Positions 8,962 to 20,118 of a stretch of 64,000 nucleotides of DNA are shown piece by piece (position 1 is the first letter of the stretch; the number at the start of each line of letters is the position of its first letter). The stretch is taken from assembly GCA_903851035.1 (NCBI GenBank), contig CAINND010000097.1, forward strand, positions 1 through 64,000. The letters run 5' to 3'. Origin of the DNA: an uncultured Acidobacteriota bacterium (GTDB lineage: Bacteria > Acidobacteriota > Terriglobia > Terriglobales > Acidobacteriaceae). The translations under genes and the position numbers were made by a program. The notes beneath the pieces were generated by a model. The model searched no databases, had not been told where the DNA came from, and saw only the letters and a list, made by a program, of their open reading frames with translations.

Positions 8962-9253
8962 GTTGGCCTCCCTCACTTTGCCGATGCACCCAGTGTACCG
9001 GAAGCCGGTCGGGGCCGGAATCATTCCTGCCGCCGCCGGATTGCGAAATTCTCCGGGAACACTACCATTGTATCTGCCGGGTTGCATGCTTTTGCCTGCA
9101 GAATGTGTGTGCCGGAACCTTCCGGGTCACCCGGCGCGCCAGACATGATCCCGTCCGGGGCAAAGTCCGCGCCAATGGTAAAATTGAATGTAATCGCTAC
9201 ATAAGCGCAGCCTCTCCAAGAGTGCGGGCGCCAGGGGTTTTTGAAAGCAGGGC

Positions 9254-11068
<1,815 letters not shown>

Positions 11069-11467
11069 TTGCTCGCCGCTGCCCGTCTGGAGCATCGACA
11101 AGCCTCATTTCCTCGCCTCCTGAAATAGATTGGCAAATGTTTATGTGATTACCCGTATGTGCAAAACAGCCCTTCTCTTGCGGCAGCATTACAGCAAGTG
11201 TCGCGTGTCAAGATGGGCTTCTGATTTCTCTTAAACTGTTTATTTAGTTGTTGATACAGACATTTCTGAGGCGGGCTTTCCCGTCTTGGAGTTGAAACCC
11301 CTTGTTCACAAATGGGATTCCCTGTTTTCCGCACAGTTTTTCCACAGAAAAGAGCCATCGGAAAAGAAGTATGGAATGACTGTCGATTCCGGGGGATGGC
11401 GAATGAGTATGCGAAGCAGAAAAATGCCGCCCTGTTGAGGGCGGCATTTTGTTGAAAGAAAACATTG
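11069..11467. other. Convergent intergenic region, relatively AT-rich
   Basis: About 400 bases between lepA and the minus-strand skp-like gene. Apart from the hairpin at 11421-11450 no gene-like frame, ribosome site or long repeat was recognised. Open frames here lack codon bias and are treated as chance. Confidence 0.6.
11421..11450. terminator. Bidirectional intrinsic terminator between lepA and the skp-like gene
   Basis: A perfect 12-bp stem (11421-11432 with 11439-11450) starts with AAAA and ends with TTTT, so it can terminate transcription from either side. Confidence 0.85.
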
Positions 11468-12085
11468 TTACGGCTTCTTGGGGGCTGCGGTAGCAGGCTT
11501 GGCAGCCGGCTTGGCGGGAGCGGCAACGCTGGACTGAGCGTTGTAGGCTTCCACTACTTGCCGCGTGATCTCAACCGAGGGGGTGGCATACACCACCGGG
11601 CTGGCCTGGCCGCTTACGTCGAGGATCACCGTGTAGCTGTTGTCCTTGGCGTACTTATACAGCACTTCCAGCAGCTTCTGGCCAATGCGACCGGCGATCT
11701 CGTCCTGCTGGGCCGAGAAGTCGGCGTTGGAATCCTCATAGCTGCGCTGCAGGGTCTTCTTCTTGCTGTCGATCTGCTTCAGCAGGTCAGCGCGGGCTTC
11801 ATCGCTCAGCTTGTCGGCCTGCGTGTTGAACTTCTTCTGCAGGTCGTCCATTTCCTTCTTCAGGTTCTCCAGCTCAACGCGCTTAGGGTCAAACTTCTTC
11901 TGGAGGGTCTCCAGATCGCGCTGTCCCTCGTTGGTGTTGATGATGGCAGCCGTGATGTTGACGATGCCAACCTTGGCAATGGTGGGCTCGGGAGCTGCGG
12001 CAGGAGTGGTCTGGGCGGTGGCGGCAACGCCAAACACCAGCGACAGCACCGCGACCGGAATGAAGCGAGCAAAGTTGCGATTCAT
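11468..12085 (-). CDS. skp: OmpH/Skp-family periplasmic chaperone
   Basis: Skp-type proteins hold unfolded outer-membrane proteins in the periplasm and hand them to the BAM complex. The 205-residue product has a signal peptide ending VFGVAATAQ, a strand IAKVGIVNI at the start of the mature part, and then a long charged coiled coil from about residue 55 to 135 that would form the trimeric arms. The C-terminus returns to a strand region (YTVILDVSGQASPVVYATPSVEIT) and adds a low-complexity Ala/Pro/Lys tail ending APKKP that typical Skp proteins lack. ATG 12085 has GAGG upstream. It lies directly downstream of bamA on the same strand, the classic bamA-skp order. Confidence 0.9.
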   Translation of the reverse strand: MNRNFARFIPVAVLSLVFGVAATAQTTPAAAPEPTIAKVGIVNITAAIINTNEGQRDLETLQKKFDPKRVELENLKKEMDDLQKKFNTQADKLSDEARADLLKQIDSKKKTLQRSYEDSNADFSAQQDEIAGRIGQKLLEVLYKYAKDNSYTVILDVSGQASPVVYATPSVEITRQVVEAYNAQSSVAAPAKPAAKPATAAPKKP

Positions 12086-12275
12086 GGAAGGTAGCCTCAA
12101 ATCCTCTTGGTTATGCACGGAGATTCCGCGGAAACCTTTCAGCAGGCGGGCGAGCGAAACACTATACCGCTCCAGCCCTGATCGAAAAATTCCTCTGACG
12201 GATGCCCCGATTATAGGTTGTGGGAAAACCAGCGTCAAACGGCGCGGGCTTTCCCGTGGATGTCGAAAAAGCCTC

Positions 12276-15107
12276 CTAGAACGTAGTTGCCACCGTAAAC
12301 CGGAAGGTCTTGCGCGGCTCCAACAATTTGTAGCCGGGGTTGTAGGTGGCAATCGCGTTCAGGTACGTGTAGTCGCCCGCGCCGCCCACCGGGAACATAT
12401 TCCGCGTAATGCGATCCGGAGACAGGCTGGTGGTATCAACGCGCAGCGGATTGTAAGCATAGTAGATGCGGAACGGGGCGTTGACCACCGGCAGGATGAC
12501 CTGCAGTTCCATGCCTGTGGACATGCGCAGGGCATAGTTGGTGTGGTCGATGGGCGACAAATTCTGGTTAAAGCTCAGGTGTTGCACACCGGTAGTGCAG
12601 GTTACAACCGGTGTGCCGCTCGAACTGATGGTGACCAGCGGCTGGTTGGGGCAGCCAAAGGGCTGGTTGTCCAGTGCGCTTACCTGTACGTCGCTAAGGC
12701 GCAGTTGAGATTGGCGGATGGCCATGTTCATGCCGGTATCGGCAAACAGCGCGACGGTTACCGGTCCGACGATCGGGATGCGGTATTCAATGTTGCTGAC
12801 CCATGCCAGATCGCCGCCCGGGTACACCACGCGGTTGATCGGTATCGTAACCGGCCAGGAGCCTGCCCTGGGGTTACCGGGATCGGCCAGTACCGTGCTG
12901 CCGTCGGGGTTGGTGAGCGGTATTGTTGTTTTATCGGCGATATAGGCGATGGGGCCGGCGGCGCGCATATCAAAGCCGCGCAGGTCGGTGTCTCCGCCCT
13001 GGAAGAAGCGCTCGAAGGGCGGTGCCGTTTTGCCGGCAAAACCGGTAATGAACGAACCCTGCAGACGGAAGCCGAGGGTCTGCAGGCCTTCCTTGTTGGG
13101 ATGCAGGCCCTTCATCGGGATGAACTGCTTCATTTCCGTTACAGGACGGATGTCGCTGACGTTGCCGCCCAGGCCCGCGATGTCCATGCCGATAAAGTAG
13201 CTGCGGCCTTTGTGGGGATGCATCGGGTTGTCAATCGTGCTGCTGCTGAAGCTGGGCACGATCTTGCTGGTAACAATACCCTGCAAAGCGTTGGCGCCGC
13301 CCACGTTGCGGAAGGCCAGATACTCGAAGTACTGCTGCGACGCTTCGGAGTAAGTAGTGATGTTCGACGTATCAAACGAGTACGTCAGGCCGAAGCGCTT
13401 GAACGACTTGTGCAGCGGATAGCTGGCCGACATGGTGAAGCCGGTGCTCTGCTGCGAGTAGTTCTGCAATGAGTTCAGGTAGGCCGTCGGCAGGGAGAGC
13501 TTGCGACCCGAGCTGATGGAGGCCTGGCGCGCCTGGTTGTACTTGAAGTTGCGCGTGAAGACCGTGAAGCCCAACTGAATGGGTTTATCCAGGAAGTACG
13601 GCTCGGTGAAGCCGAAAACGGCGTCGCGCTGGTAAGCGCCAAGCGAGGCGGAAACCGAAAGCGTTTCACCCAGCCCGAGGAAGTTGTTGGTCTGATAATT
13701 CAGGCCCACAAAGGCTCCGGCCAGGCCGCTGACGCCGCCATTCAGGCCAATGGAGTTCTTGCCCTTCTCCTTCACCTTCAGGTTGATGTCCACCGTGTTT
13801 TCGGCAACGTCCTGATGTACCTCGGAGTCCTGTTCGGGCTTGAGCGTTTCAAAGTAGTTGAGCTGGTTCAGGCGCAGCAGGCTCACCTCCCACATGCGGG
13901 AGTTGTAGACCTGGCCTTCTTCCAGTGCGATCTGGCGGCGGATGACCTTGTCACGCGTGGTGGTGTTGCCGCTGAATTCGATGCGGCGCACAAAGAACTG
14001 CTTGCCCTCGTCGATATCGATCTTCATCGAAATCGACTTATGCTCCTCGTCCACCTCGGTGTTGGGCACATTGGTCTCATTGATGAAGCCCATCGAGCCG
14101 TAGGCCTTGCGCAACTCCTCCAGACCCTTGCTGATCAGGGTGCGGTTGAACCATTCGCCGTCCTTGATGCGGAACAGCTTGCGCATGGCGGCCGTGTTGG
14201 TAAGCGTCTTGTTGCCGCTGAAGGTGATCTCCTTCAGGTGGTAGCGCTCGCCCTCTTCCACCGGAACGGTGATGTCAACGGCCTTGCCATGGTGCTTCTT
14301 GAAGGGGACGAACCAGTTGATGCCATGAATGTCGCGTGTCTTCGTCTTCGGGTCTTCAACGATAGCCTTGAAGTAGCCCTTGTCCTGGTAGGCAAAGCGC
14401 ACGCGCTCGGCGTCTTCGCTCAGCTTGGTGGCGTCGTAGGTGCGGGCGAAAAGATTCTCCAGCAGGACCGAACGCGGGATGCCGATCGGCTTCGAGTTCT
14501 TCATCGAGGCGCGCAGATAGCGCTTTTTAACCTTCTTGTTGCCCTCGAACTTGATGACGCCCACCTTCACCTTCGGGCCTTCCTTGATGTTGAAGGTGAT
14601 GCCTACGGCGGCCGGCGGAATCTGCCGCACCTCGGTGGTGATGACGGCGTACTGGCGGCCGTGCGCGGCCAGCATTTCCTTCAGCACGACCTCGGCCTTC
14701 TTCACGCGTGTGGGGTCGAACTGGCTTTCCTGGCTCAGGCCGACCTTGCGCTCCTTGAACTTATCAAGGACGTCGCTCTGCGAGACGGCGTTCAGGCCGA
14801 TGTACTTGATCTCGCGGATGGTCGGTTTTTCCTTCACATAAATGTGCAGGATCCAACCCTTGGGGCCCTGTTCGCGCTCAATGCGCAGATCGTCGAAGTA
14901 GCCGGCGTTCCACAGCGAATTGAAATCGCGCTCCATGCCGTTGGGGTCATAAACATCGCCCGCGCGGGTAAACATGCGGCTACGAATGGTGTCGGCCGGG
15001 ATGCGCCGGTTGCCGTGGACACGGATATCCTCAATGATGCCCTGCTGGGCAAAGGCAAAGCCGCCCAACAGCAGCAGGACTACAAAGAGGCGAAGCAAAC
15101 CGTTCAC
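12276..15107 (-). CDS. bamA: Outer-membrane protein assembly factor BamA
   Basis: BamA is the central barrel of the machinery that folds and inserts beta-barrels in the outer membrane. The 943-residue product has a signal peptide (LFVVLLLLGGFAFAQ), about five POTRA repeats (first IEDIRVHGNRRIPADTI, later ITFSGNKTL and IEFSGNTTTRDKVIRRQI), then a 16-strand barrel from about residue 480. The Omp85 loop-6 motif appears as GGDTDLRGF and the protein ends in Phe. It is somewhat longer than the E. coli protein (810), mainly in the POTRA linkers and barrel loops, one of which contains two Cys. Start GTG 15107 has AAGGG nearby. Confidence 0.96.
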   Translation of the reverse strand: MNGLLRLFVVLLLLGGFAFAQQGIIEDIRVHGNRRIPADTIRSRMFTRAGDVYDPNGMERDFNSLWNAGYFDDLRIEREQGPKGWILHIYVKEKPTIREIKYIGLNAVSQSDVLDKFKERKVGLSQESQFDPTRVKKAEVVLKEMLAAHGRQYAVITTEVRQIPPAAVGITFNIKEGPKVKVGVIKFEGNKKVKKRYLRASMKNSKPIGIPRSVLLENLFARTYDATKLSEDAERVRFAYQDKGYFKAIVEDPKTKTRDIHGINWFVPFKKHHGKAVDITVPVEEGERYHLKEITFSGNKTLTNTAAMRKLFRIKDGEWFNRTLISKGLEELRKAYGSMGFINETNVPNTEVDEEHKSISMKIDIDEGKQFFVRRIEFSGNTTTRDKVIRRQIALEEGQVYNSRMWEVSLLRLNQLNYFETLKPEQDSEVHQDVAENTVDINLKVKEKGKNSIGLNGGVSGLAGAFVGLNYQTNNFLGLGETLSVSASLGAYQRDAVFGFTEPYFLDKPIQLGFTVFTRNFKYNQARQASISSGRKLSLPTAYLNSLQNYSQQSTGFTMSASYPLHKSFKRFGLTYSFDTSNITTYSEASQQYFEYLAFRNVGGANALQGIVTSKIVPSFSSSTIDNPMHPHKGRSYFIGMDIAGLGGNVSDIRPVTEMKQFIPMKGLHPNKEGLQTLGFRLQGSFITGFAGKTAPPFERFFQGGDTDLRGFDMRAAGPIAYIADKTTIPLTNPDGSTVLADPGNPRAGSWPVTIPINRVVYPGGDLAWVSNIEYRIPIVGPVTVALFADTGMNMAIRQSQLRLSDVQVSALDNQPFGCPNQPLVTISSSGTPVVTCTTGVQHLSFNQNLSPIDHTNYALRMSTGMELQVILPVVNAPFRIYYAYNPLRVDTTSLSPDRITRNMFPVGGAGDYTYLNAIATYNPGYKLLEPRKTFRFTVATTF

Positions 15108-15209
15108 GCCGCCCTTTACAGGGCGGGTCCGGCGGGGCGTAGAACATACTCGATCAAGGCGAAAAATGGCGAGACCCTCATGCGTAAATCGTTGCGCGCG
15201 GAGGCCTCA

Positions 15210-15215
15210 ATTATA
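15210..15215 (-). promoter_or_regulatory. Candidate -10 element for bamA
   Basis: A consensus TATAAT preceded by TG lies about 100 bases upstream of the bamA start. No good -35 hexamer was found at 16-18 bases. Confidence 0.4.
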
Positions 15216-15300
15216 CAGGCAGGGGCGTTCAGAAAGCCATTCGGCTGCCATGCGTTTCCGGGTATACGCTATTCGGCCTTGGTAATTGCCCTGCCGGGGT

Positions 15301-17379
15301 TTAGCGGCGCTCTACTTCCACCGTAACCGAGTAGAAAGTTGCCCCCCTACCCAGGTCGGTCAGCCGGTCGCTGGTCAGGGCATTGATGTTGCGGCCGCCG
15401 GGCGAAAGCCGCGCCCAGTCCAAGTGCGCCGCCACAACCCCTGATGGCACAGAATCCTCCACCAGGGCGGTCAAATTCACCTCGCCACGGGCGTTGTAAA
15501 CCCGCACCAAATCCCCGGTTTTTATTCCCCGGGCGGCGGCATCCGCCGGGTGCAGCGTCAGTCCAAAGCGGTGCTCCATGCGCTGATGGCCTTCCAGGTT
15601 GCAGAAGGTCGAGTTCAGGAAGTTGTCGTGCTTGCGGCTCAGCAGCTCCAAAGGAAAGCTGCCTTTGACCGGGTTGTGGCGGCTCTCAGCGGCGGGCACA
15701 AAGTCGGCCACCGGGTCCAGACCTTCGGCGGCCAGTTCAGGGTTATACAGCGCCGCCCGTCCGTCTGGAGTGGCAAAGCCCTCGGCAAAGGGCAGGAACG
15801 CGCCATCTGCATTCCGCGGAACCGGCACGGGTATCGAGTGTGCCTGCTCCAGCTTTTGCCGGGTAATGCCCTCCATCTGGGGATGTCCACTGGCCAGTGC
15901 ATCGTCAATCAGCTCGTCGTCGGTGGCCAAGAGGCAGGGGTCATTCAGCCCCATGCGTGCCGCTACCCGCCGGAAGAGCTCAGCGTTGCTTACAGCCTCA
16001 CCCTGCGGGGCAATGGCCGGCTCGGAGAGTTGCAGGTGCATGTGTCCGTAGCTGGTCAGCAACTCCTTTGTTTCCAGAAAGGTAGTCGCCGGCAACACAA
16101 TATCCGCGTAATCGCAGGTGTCGGTCAAAAACTGCTCATGCACAATCGTGAACAGGTCCGTGCGCTTCAGCCCTTCTACAACCTGATTATGATCCGGGCA
16201 GACGGCCGCCGGGTTGCTGGCATACACAAACAGCGCTTTCACCGGCGGTGCGAGCGTGGCATCGTTCAGCAGCCGTCCCAGTTGATTCATGTTCAACGTA
16301 CGTGCCGGCCTACCCAGCGTGGAGGTCATTAAATCCTCCCGCCGTAGCCGTTGTTTGTTAATGCCAAAGGCTCCGCTTGTGGAAAGCGTAAGCCCACCGC
16401 CGCGCCGCCGCCAGGCTCCGGTCACCACCGGCAGCATGCAGATGGCGCGCACGGCCATGCCACCGTTTTCGCAGCGTTGCACGCCATAGTTCAAGCGAAT
16501 CGCCGCAGGTTGAATGGTGGCGTACTCGCGGGCCAGTCGCACTATGTCCGCCTCTGCCAGGCCGGTAATTTGTGCCACACGCGCTGGAGGAAATTCGGCA
16601 GCCTTTGCGCGCAACTCCTGCTCGCCGCGGGAATAGCGGGCAAGATAGTCGCCATCTTCCAGGCCTTCGGCAAAGATGACGTGCATCAACCCCAGGGCCA
16701 GCGCGGAGTCTGTGCCGGGAAGAATGGCCAGGTGCCAGTCGGCGACCTTTGCGGTGCGCGTGCGAAAGGGGTCGATCACCACCAGCCTTGCGCCTTTGCG
16801 GCGGGCTTCTTCGATAAAAGGCCACAGGTGGATATTGTTGCCGTGGATATTGGCGCCCCAGGCGATGATGAGCCGCGCGTGCGCGTAATCTTCGGGCTCC
16901 ACGCCATAGCGCGCGCCGTACACACTGGTCAGTCCCACGGTGCCCGCCTCAGAGCAGATGGTGCGGTCGAGCTGCGAGGCGCCAATGCGGTGGAAGAAGC
17001 GGCGATCCATTCCGTTGCCGTGAATCTGCCCCAGCGTGCCGCCGTAGGAGTAGGGCAGCACAGACTCCGGGCCAAACTCATCGGCGGCCTGCTTCAGGCG
17101 GCGCGCAACCTCGTCGAGCGCCTCATCCCATGTGATTTGCCGGAAAGCCCCCGGGCCGCTGACGCCCTTGGCGGCCACGCGTCGCAAGGGGTGCAGCACG
17201 CGGTCAGGAGAGTAAACACGATCCAGATACTTGGCCACCTTGCCGCACAAAAATCCGCGCGTCACCGGATGTTCGGGATTGCCTTGTATGCGCACGGCAC
17301 GGCCATCCTCCACCGTGACCAGCACGGAGCAGGCATCGGGGCAATCATGGGTACAAGCGGAGTAAACCACCCGGGGCAT
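15301..17379 (-). CDS. Molybdopterin oxidoreductase (DMSO reductase superfamily, formate-dehydrogenase/thiosulfate-reductase-like)
   Basis: A 692-residue catalytic subunit that would carry a bis-MGD molybdenum centre and one [4Fe-4S] cluster. The cluster ligands are the N-terminal cysteines C9, C13, C17 and C45 (CTHDCPDAC and FLCGK). The superfamily block LIIAWGANIHGNN and the region around RTICSEAGTVG may hold the Cys metal ligand. The C-terminal dinucleotide-binding domain runs from about 560 (LLSRKHDNFLNSTF). There is no twin-arginine signal and no adjacent electron-transfer or membrane subunit, so it is probably cytoplasmic and soluble. The substrate is unknown. fdhD at 63534 could sulfurate such an enzyme. 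The start lies only 5 bases after a TATAAT, suggesting a leaderless mRNA. Confidence 0.88.
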   Translation of the reverse strand: MPRVVYSACTHDCPDACSVLVTVEDGRAVRIQGNPEHPVTRGFLCGKVAKYLDRVYSPDRVLHPLRRVAAKGVSGPGAFRQITWDEALDEVARRLKQAADEFGPESVLPYSYGGTLGQIHGNGMDRRFFHRIGASQLDRTICSEAGTVGLTSVYGARYGVEPEDYAHARLIIAWGANIHGNNIHLWPFIEEARRKGARLVVIDPFRTRTAKVADWHLAILPGTDSALALGLMHVIFAEGLEDGDYLARYSRGEQELRAKAAEFPPARVAQITGLAEADIVRLAREYATIQPAAIRLNYGVQRCENGGMAVRAICMLPVVTGAWRRRGGGLTLSTSGAFGINKQRLRREDLMTSTLGRPARTLNMNQLGRLLNDATLAPPVKALFVYASNPAAVCPDHNQVVEGLKRTDLFTIVHEQFLTDTCDYADIVLPATTFLETKELLTSYGHMHLQLSEPAIAPQGEAVSNAELFRRVAARMGLNDPCLLATDDELIDDALASGHPQMEGITRQKLEQAHSIPVPVPRNADGAFLPFAEGFATPDGRAALYNPELAAEGLDPVADFVPAAESRHNPVKGSFPLELLSRKHDNFLNSTFCNLEGHQRMEHRFGLTLHPADAAARGIKTGDLVRVYNARGEVNLTALVEDSVPSGVVAAHLDWARLSPGGRNINALTSDRLTDLGRGATFYSVTVEVERR

Positions 17380-17384
17380 AGGCC

Positions 17385-17413
17385 ATTATAGGCCCGTTTT
17401 CCGCGGCGATTAA
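17385..17413 (-). promoter_or_regulatory. Promoter giving a probable leaderless mRNA for the molybdopterin oxidoreductase
   Basis: A perfect TATAAT (17385-17390) is separated from the ATG by only 5 bases, which puts the expected transcription start on or beside the start codon. A weak -35 (TTAATC, 17408-17413) lies 17 bases upstream. Confidence 0.55.
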
Positions 17414-17427
17414 AGGTCAGAGGGGTC

Positions 17428-17814
17428 TTAAAGGCAGTGGCCCTGGCGGCCGGGATGGATACGCATCAAGCGCTGATTGGCATCGAACTCAAAGTCGAGA
17501 TAGATATCCCAATGGTCGCAAACAAATTCGTTTCCCTTGTAGCTGTCCAGCAGAACCCGGTAAACAGGCGCGGCATCTCTCCGCGTATTTTGCTGTGAGT
17601 AGCTGACTCCGTCTTCAGTGAGTTTTTGCTTCACCAGCTCCAGCGAGCTCCCCGTTGGCAGCTCACGCTGATAGTGTTCCAAACGGGCGGCGTAACCTGC
17701 CTCGCGCTCGGATGCTTGCCTCGCGCTTTCTTGATTTGCGCGTGCCATCCACAGCGCCGCGCAGGCCAAGGCGGCTACAACGCTGAAAACGAGAATCTGT
17801 CGAGTTGGCTTCAT
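17428..17814 (-). CDS. Small exported or membrane-anchored protein of unknown function
   Basis: About 128 residues. An N-terminal hydrophobic segment (ILVFSVVAALACAALWMA, residues 7-24) acts as signal anchor. A helical charged part (SARQASEREAGYAARLEHYQREL) and a small domain follow, with two late cysteines (EFVCDHWDIYLDF and QGHCL) that could form a disulfide. LELVKQKLTEDGVSYSQQ resembles the helix-turn motif of small SmpA-like folds, but this is only an impression. AGGAAA sits about 6 bases before ATG 17814. It lies between pnuC (19 bases upstream) and the molybdopterin enzyme. No family recognised. Confidence 0.65.
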   Translation of the reverse strand: MKPTRQILVFSVVAALACAALWMARANQESARQASEREAGYAARLEHYQRELPTGSSLELVKQKLTEDGVSYSQQNTRRDAAPVYRVLLDSYKGNEFVCDHWDIYLDFEFDANQRLMRIHPGRQGHCL

Positions 17815-17833
17815 CGGCGATTTCCTGTTGGCG

Positions 17834-18412
17834 TTACGCGGCGGCCGCGGCCTGCTGCTTCCGCAGTGTGTTCTGCCATACACGGTAGCCCATCACGCAC
17901 ATCACGATAAAGGCCGCGTACAAGCCCGCCGTCAGGTAGAGATGCTTGTAGGTGAACAGCGCGATGCTGATGATGTCCACCAGTATCCAGACGATCCAGT
18001 TTTCCAGCAGCTTGCGGCCGGCCATGTACTGCGCCGCCAGGCTCAGCACGGTGGCCATGGAGTCGCCCACCGGAACCGTGCTATCCGTGTAGTGGCGCAG
18101 CAACTGGTAAATGCCCAGCCACGCAATCGGCGTGACCACCGCCAGCAGCAAGGCAGTGCGACGACTGGTGTTGCGCACCGGCAACTGCCCGGCGCCTGTG
18201 TCGGAGTGGCTCCAGCGCCACCAGCCGTAAACGCTGATGACGATGTAGAAGATTTGCAGCGTGGCATCGGCATAGAGTTTGTTGCGCCAGAACATGACAA
18301 AGAACGCCACGTTGTTGACGATGCCGATGGGCCAGGTGAGGATGTTCTCCTTGGCCGCCAGCAGCACGCAGATGGCGCCGGTGGCGACGCCGAAGATTTC
18401 CAGGGCAGACAT
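17834..18412 (-). CDS. pnuC: Nicotinamide riboside/vitamin transporter PnuC
   Basis: PnuC proteins are inner-membrane facilitators for nicotinamide riboside or related vitamins, coupled to intracellular phosphorylation. The 192-residue product has about seven hydrophobic segments. Family hallmarks are the Trp-rich motif NILTWPIGIVNNVAFF, VYGWWRW, and NWIVWILVDIISIALF with the Trp/Asp pair in the last third. ATG 18412 is preferred because the conserved region begins there; a TTG at 18445 lacks a ribosome site. No nicotinamide riboside kinase is adjacent, so the substrate (NR or another vitamin) is not settled. A poly-Ala tail ends the protein. Confidence 0.88.
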   Translation of the reverse strand: MSALEIFGVATGAICVLLAAKENILTWPIGIVNNVAFFVMFWRNKLYADATLQIFYIVISVYGWWRWSHSDTGAGQLPVRNTSRRTALLLAVVTPIAWLGIYQLLRHYTDSTVPVGDSMATVLSLAAQYMAGRKLLENWIVWILVDIISIALFTYKHLYLTAGLYAAFIVMCVMGYRVWQNTLRKQQAAAAA

Positions 18413-18464
18413 GTTGAGATGATACCTGCCTTGGGCCGTATCCAAAAACAGGAGCGCGCAAAAG

Positions 18465-18491
18465 AAAGGAGCCCGGGTCTAGCCGGGCTCC
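18465..18491 (-). terminator. Intrinsic terminator after frr
   Basis: A 9-bp GC stem (18468-18476 with 18483-18491) is followed on the minus strand by TTTCTTTT. Confidence 0.85.
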
Positions 18492-18516
18492 ACATATTGT
18501 GATGGATGGGGATGCT

Positions 18517-19104
18517 TCAGACCTGCATGACTTCCTTTTCCTTGGCCTTGAACATCTCTTCCATCTTTTTGATTTCGTCGTCGGTCACCTTCTGCATCTG
18601 CTCCAGTGCGCCGCGCTCCTCGTCCTCGCTGATCTTTTTGTCCTTCATCGCCTTCTTGATGGCGTCGTTGCCATCGCGGCGGATGTTGCGTACGGCGGTG
18701 CGGTGTTCTTCCAGCACCTTGTTCAGGTGCTTCACCATCTCCTTGCGGCGCTCCTCGGTGAGGGCGGGCACGGGGATGCGGATGACCTTGCCGTCATTCT
18801 GCGGATTGAAGCCGAGGTCGGAGCTGCGGATGGCCTTTTCGATGGCCGCCGTCAGTGAGCCGTCCCAGGGCGTGATGGTGATCATCTGCGGCTCCGGCGC
18901 GCTGATGTTGCCCACCTGGCTCAGCGGCATCTGTGAGCCGTAGGCCTCCACGTGGATGCTGTCCAGCATGTGAACGTTGGCGCGTCCGGTGCGCTGCGCG
19001 GCCAGTTCCTTGCGGAAGGCCTCCACCGCTTTGTCCATGCGCGTCTTGAGTTGCAGGTAAATGTCCTTAAGCGCGGGTAGTGCCGCCATATTGACCATTG
19101 CCAT
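18517..19104 (-). CDS. frr: Ribosome recycling factor
   Basis: With EF-G it splits post-termination ribosomes. The family is about 185 residues; this one is 195. Recognisable parts are the helix RMDKAVEAFRKELAAQRTGRAN, the core PEPQMITITPWDGS, NDGKVIRIPVPALTEERR and the C-terminal helix with the long charged stretch. ATG 19104 is chosen because GGGAG lies 8 bases upstream; Met residues three and six codons later are possible. It follows pyrH, the usual order, but a terminator separates the two. Confidence 0.96.
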   Translation of the reverse strand: MAMVNMAALPALKDIYLQLKTRMDKAVEAFRKELAAQRTGRANVHMLDSIHVEAYGSQMPLSQVGNISAPEPQMITITPWDGSLTAAIEKAIRSSDLGFNPQNDGKVIRIPVPALTEERRKEMVKHLNKVLEEHRTAVRNIRRDGNDAIKKAMKDKKISEDEERGALEQMQKVTDDEIKKMEEMFKAKEKEVMQV

Positions 19105-19179
19105 AATTTTGCTCCCTACAAGCCAGAGGATTATAAACCCGTCGGCGTAAGCTGTGAATGATTGCCGATGGCGGCCATG

Positions 19180-19227
19180 AAAAAGCCCCGGAGACAGCCG
19201 CCACTCCAGCGGCAGGCAATCCGGGGC
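19180..19227 (-). terminator. Intrinsic terminator after pyrH
   Basis: An outer GC stem (19185-19191 with 19221-19227) encloses a second hairpin and is followed on the minus strand by TTTTT. Confidence 0.75.
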
Positions 19228-19234
19228 GGCCGTC

Positions 19235-19951
19235 TCAGGCAGTGACGATCGAGCCGACCTTTTCGCCCAGGCACGCACGGCGGATGTTGCCATAGGTGTT
19301 CAGGTTAAAGACCAGGATCGGAAGATTGTTCTCACGGCACAGGCTGATGGCCGTGGCATCCATCACCTTCAATCCCAGTTTCAGCACGTCGGTAAACGAG
19401 ATGCTCTCAAACATCTTGGCCGAATGGTTTTTCACCGGGTCGCTGTCATAAATGCCTTCCACCTTAGTGGCTTTCATGATGACCTGCGCCTTGATCTCCA
19501 TGGCCCGCAGCGAGGCTGCCGTATCGGTGGAGAAATACGGATTGCCCGTGCCGGCGCCGAAGATGACGACGCGGCCTTTTTCCAGGTGGCGCAGGGCGCG
19601 GCGGCGGATGAAGGGCTCGCAGACCTGGTTCATCTCAATGGCGCTCATCACGCGTGTGTGTACGTTCTGTTTTTCCAGCGCGTCCTGCAGGGCCAGCGCG
19701 TTGATGACCGTTGCCAGCATGCCCATGTGATCGGCGGAGACGCGATCCATCTCCTTGGCCTGATCGGCGACGCCGCGGAAGAAGTTACCGCCGCCTACAA
19801 CCAGTCCAATTTGTACGCCCAGGCGATGCACCTCGGCTATCTCGGCGGCAACTTCGTGCACGCGAGTGTTGTCCACGCCAAAGCCCTGGCCGGCGGCCAA
19901 TGCCTCGCCGCTAAGTTTGAGAAGAATGCGCTTGAAGGTAGGTTCTGCCAT
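19235..19951 (-). CDS. pyrH: Uridylate kinase (UMP kinase)
   Basis: Phosphorylates UMP to UDP in pyrimidine synthesis; hexameric and cytoplasmic. The amino-acid-kinase fold shows [12 protein letters not shown] at the N-terminus, [11 protein letters not shown], the UMP kinase marker [15 protein letters not shown], and [16 protein letters not shown]. At 238 residues it has the expected length. It sits between tsf and frr in the standard rpsB-tsf-pyrH-frr order. Confidence 0.97.
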   Translation of the reverse strand: MAEPTFKRILLKLSGEALAAGQGFGVDNTRVHEVAAEIAEVHRLGVQIGLVVGGGNFFRGVADQAKEMDRVSADHMGMLATVINALALQDALEKQNVHTRVMSAIEMNQVCEPFIRRRALRHLEKGRVVIFGAGTGNPYFSTDTAASLRAMEIKAQVIMKATKVEGIYDSDPVKNHSAKMFESISFTDVLKLGLKVMDATAISLCRENNLPILVFNLNTYGNIRRACLGEKVGSIVTA

Positions 19952-20057
19952 GGTTTTATTCCCGTATCAGTGTAAACGATAGCGCCCGGGGGCGCGACGG
20001 TGAGATGGCTGATAAAGAGCGTAATTCCCACATGGGAGAAGCCCGGGCCGCTGTGTG

Positions 20058-20093
20058 CAAAATAAAAACGGGACGGATTTTCTCCGCCCCGTT
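20058..20093 (-). terminator. Intrinsic terminator after tsf
   Basis: An 11-bp stem (20067-20077 with 20083-20093, one G-U) with a 5-base loop is followed on the minus strand by TTTTTATTTT. It is one of the strongest terminators in the window. Confidence 0.9.
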
Positions 20094-20118
20094 CAGGTAT
20101 TTTGCGCGTTGCCGAAAA

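Noticed and set aside
11763..13472. A 569-codon open frame on the plus strand
   Set aside because: It is antisense to skp-like and bamA, whose sequences are clearly real; GC-rich genes often leave long open antisense frames.
13815..15326. A 503-codon open frame on the plus strand
   Set aside because: Antisense to bamA; codon pattern follows the opposite frame.
18413..18516. NAD or TPP riboswitch upstream of pnuC
   Set aside because: The gap is only about 100 bases, most of it the frr terminator, and the conserved riboswitch cores are not seen.
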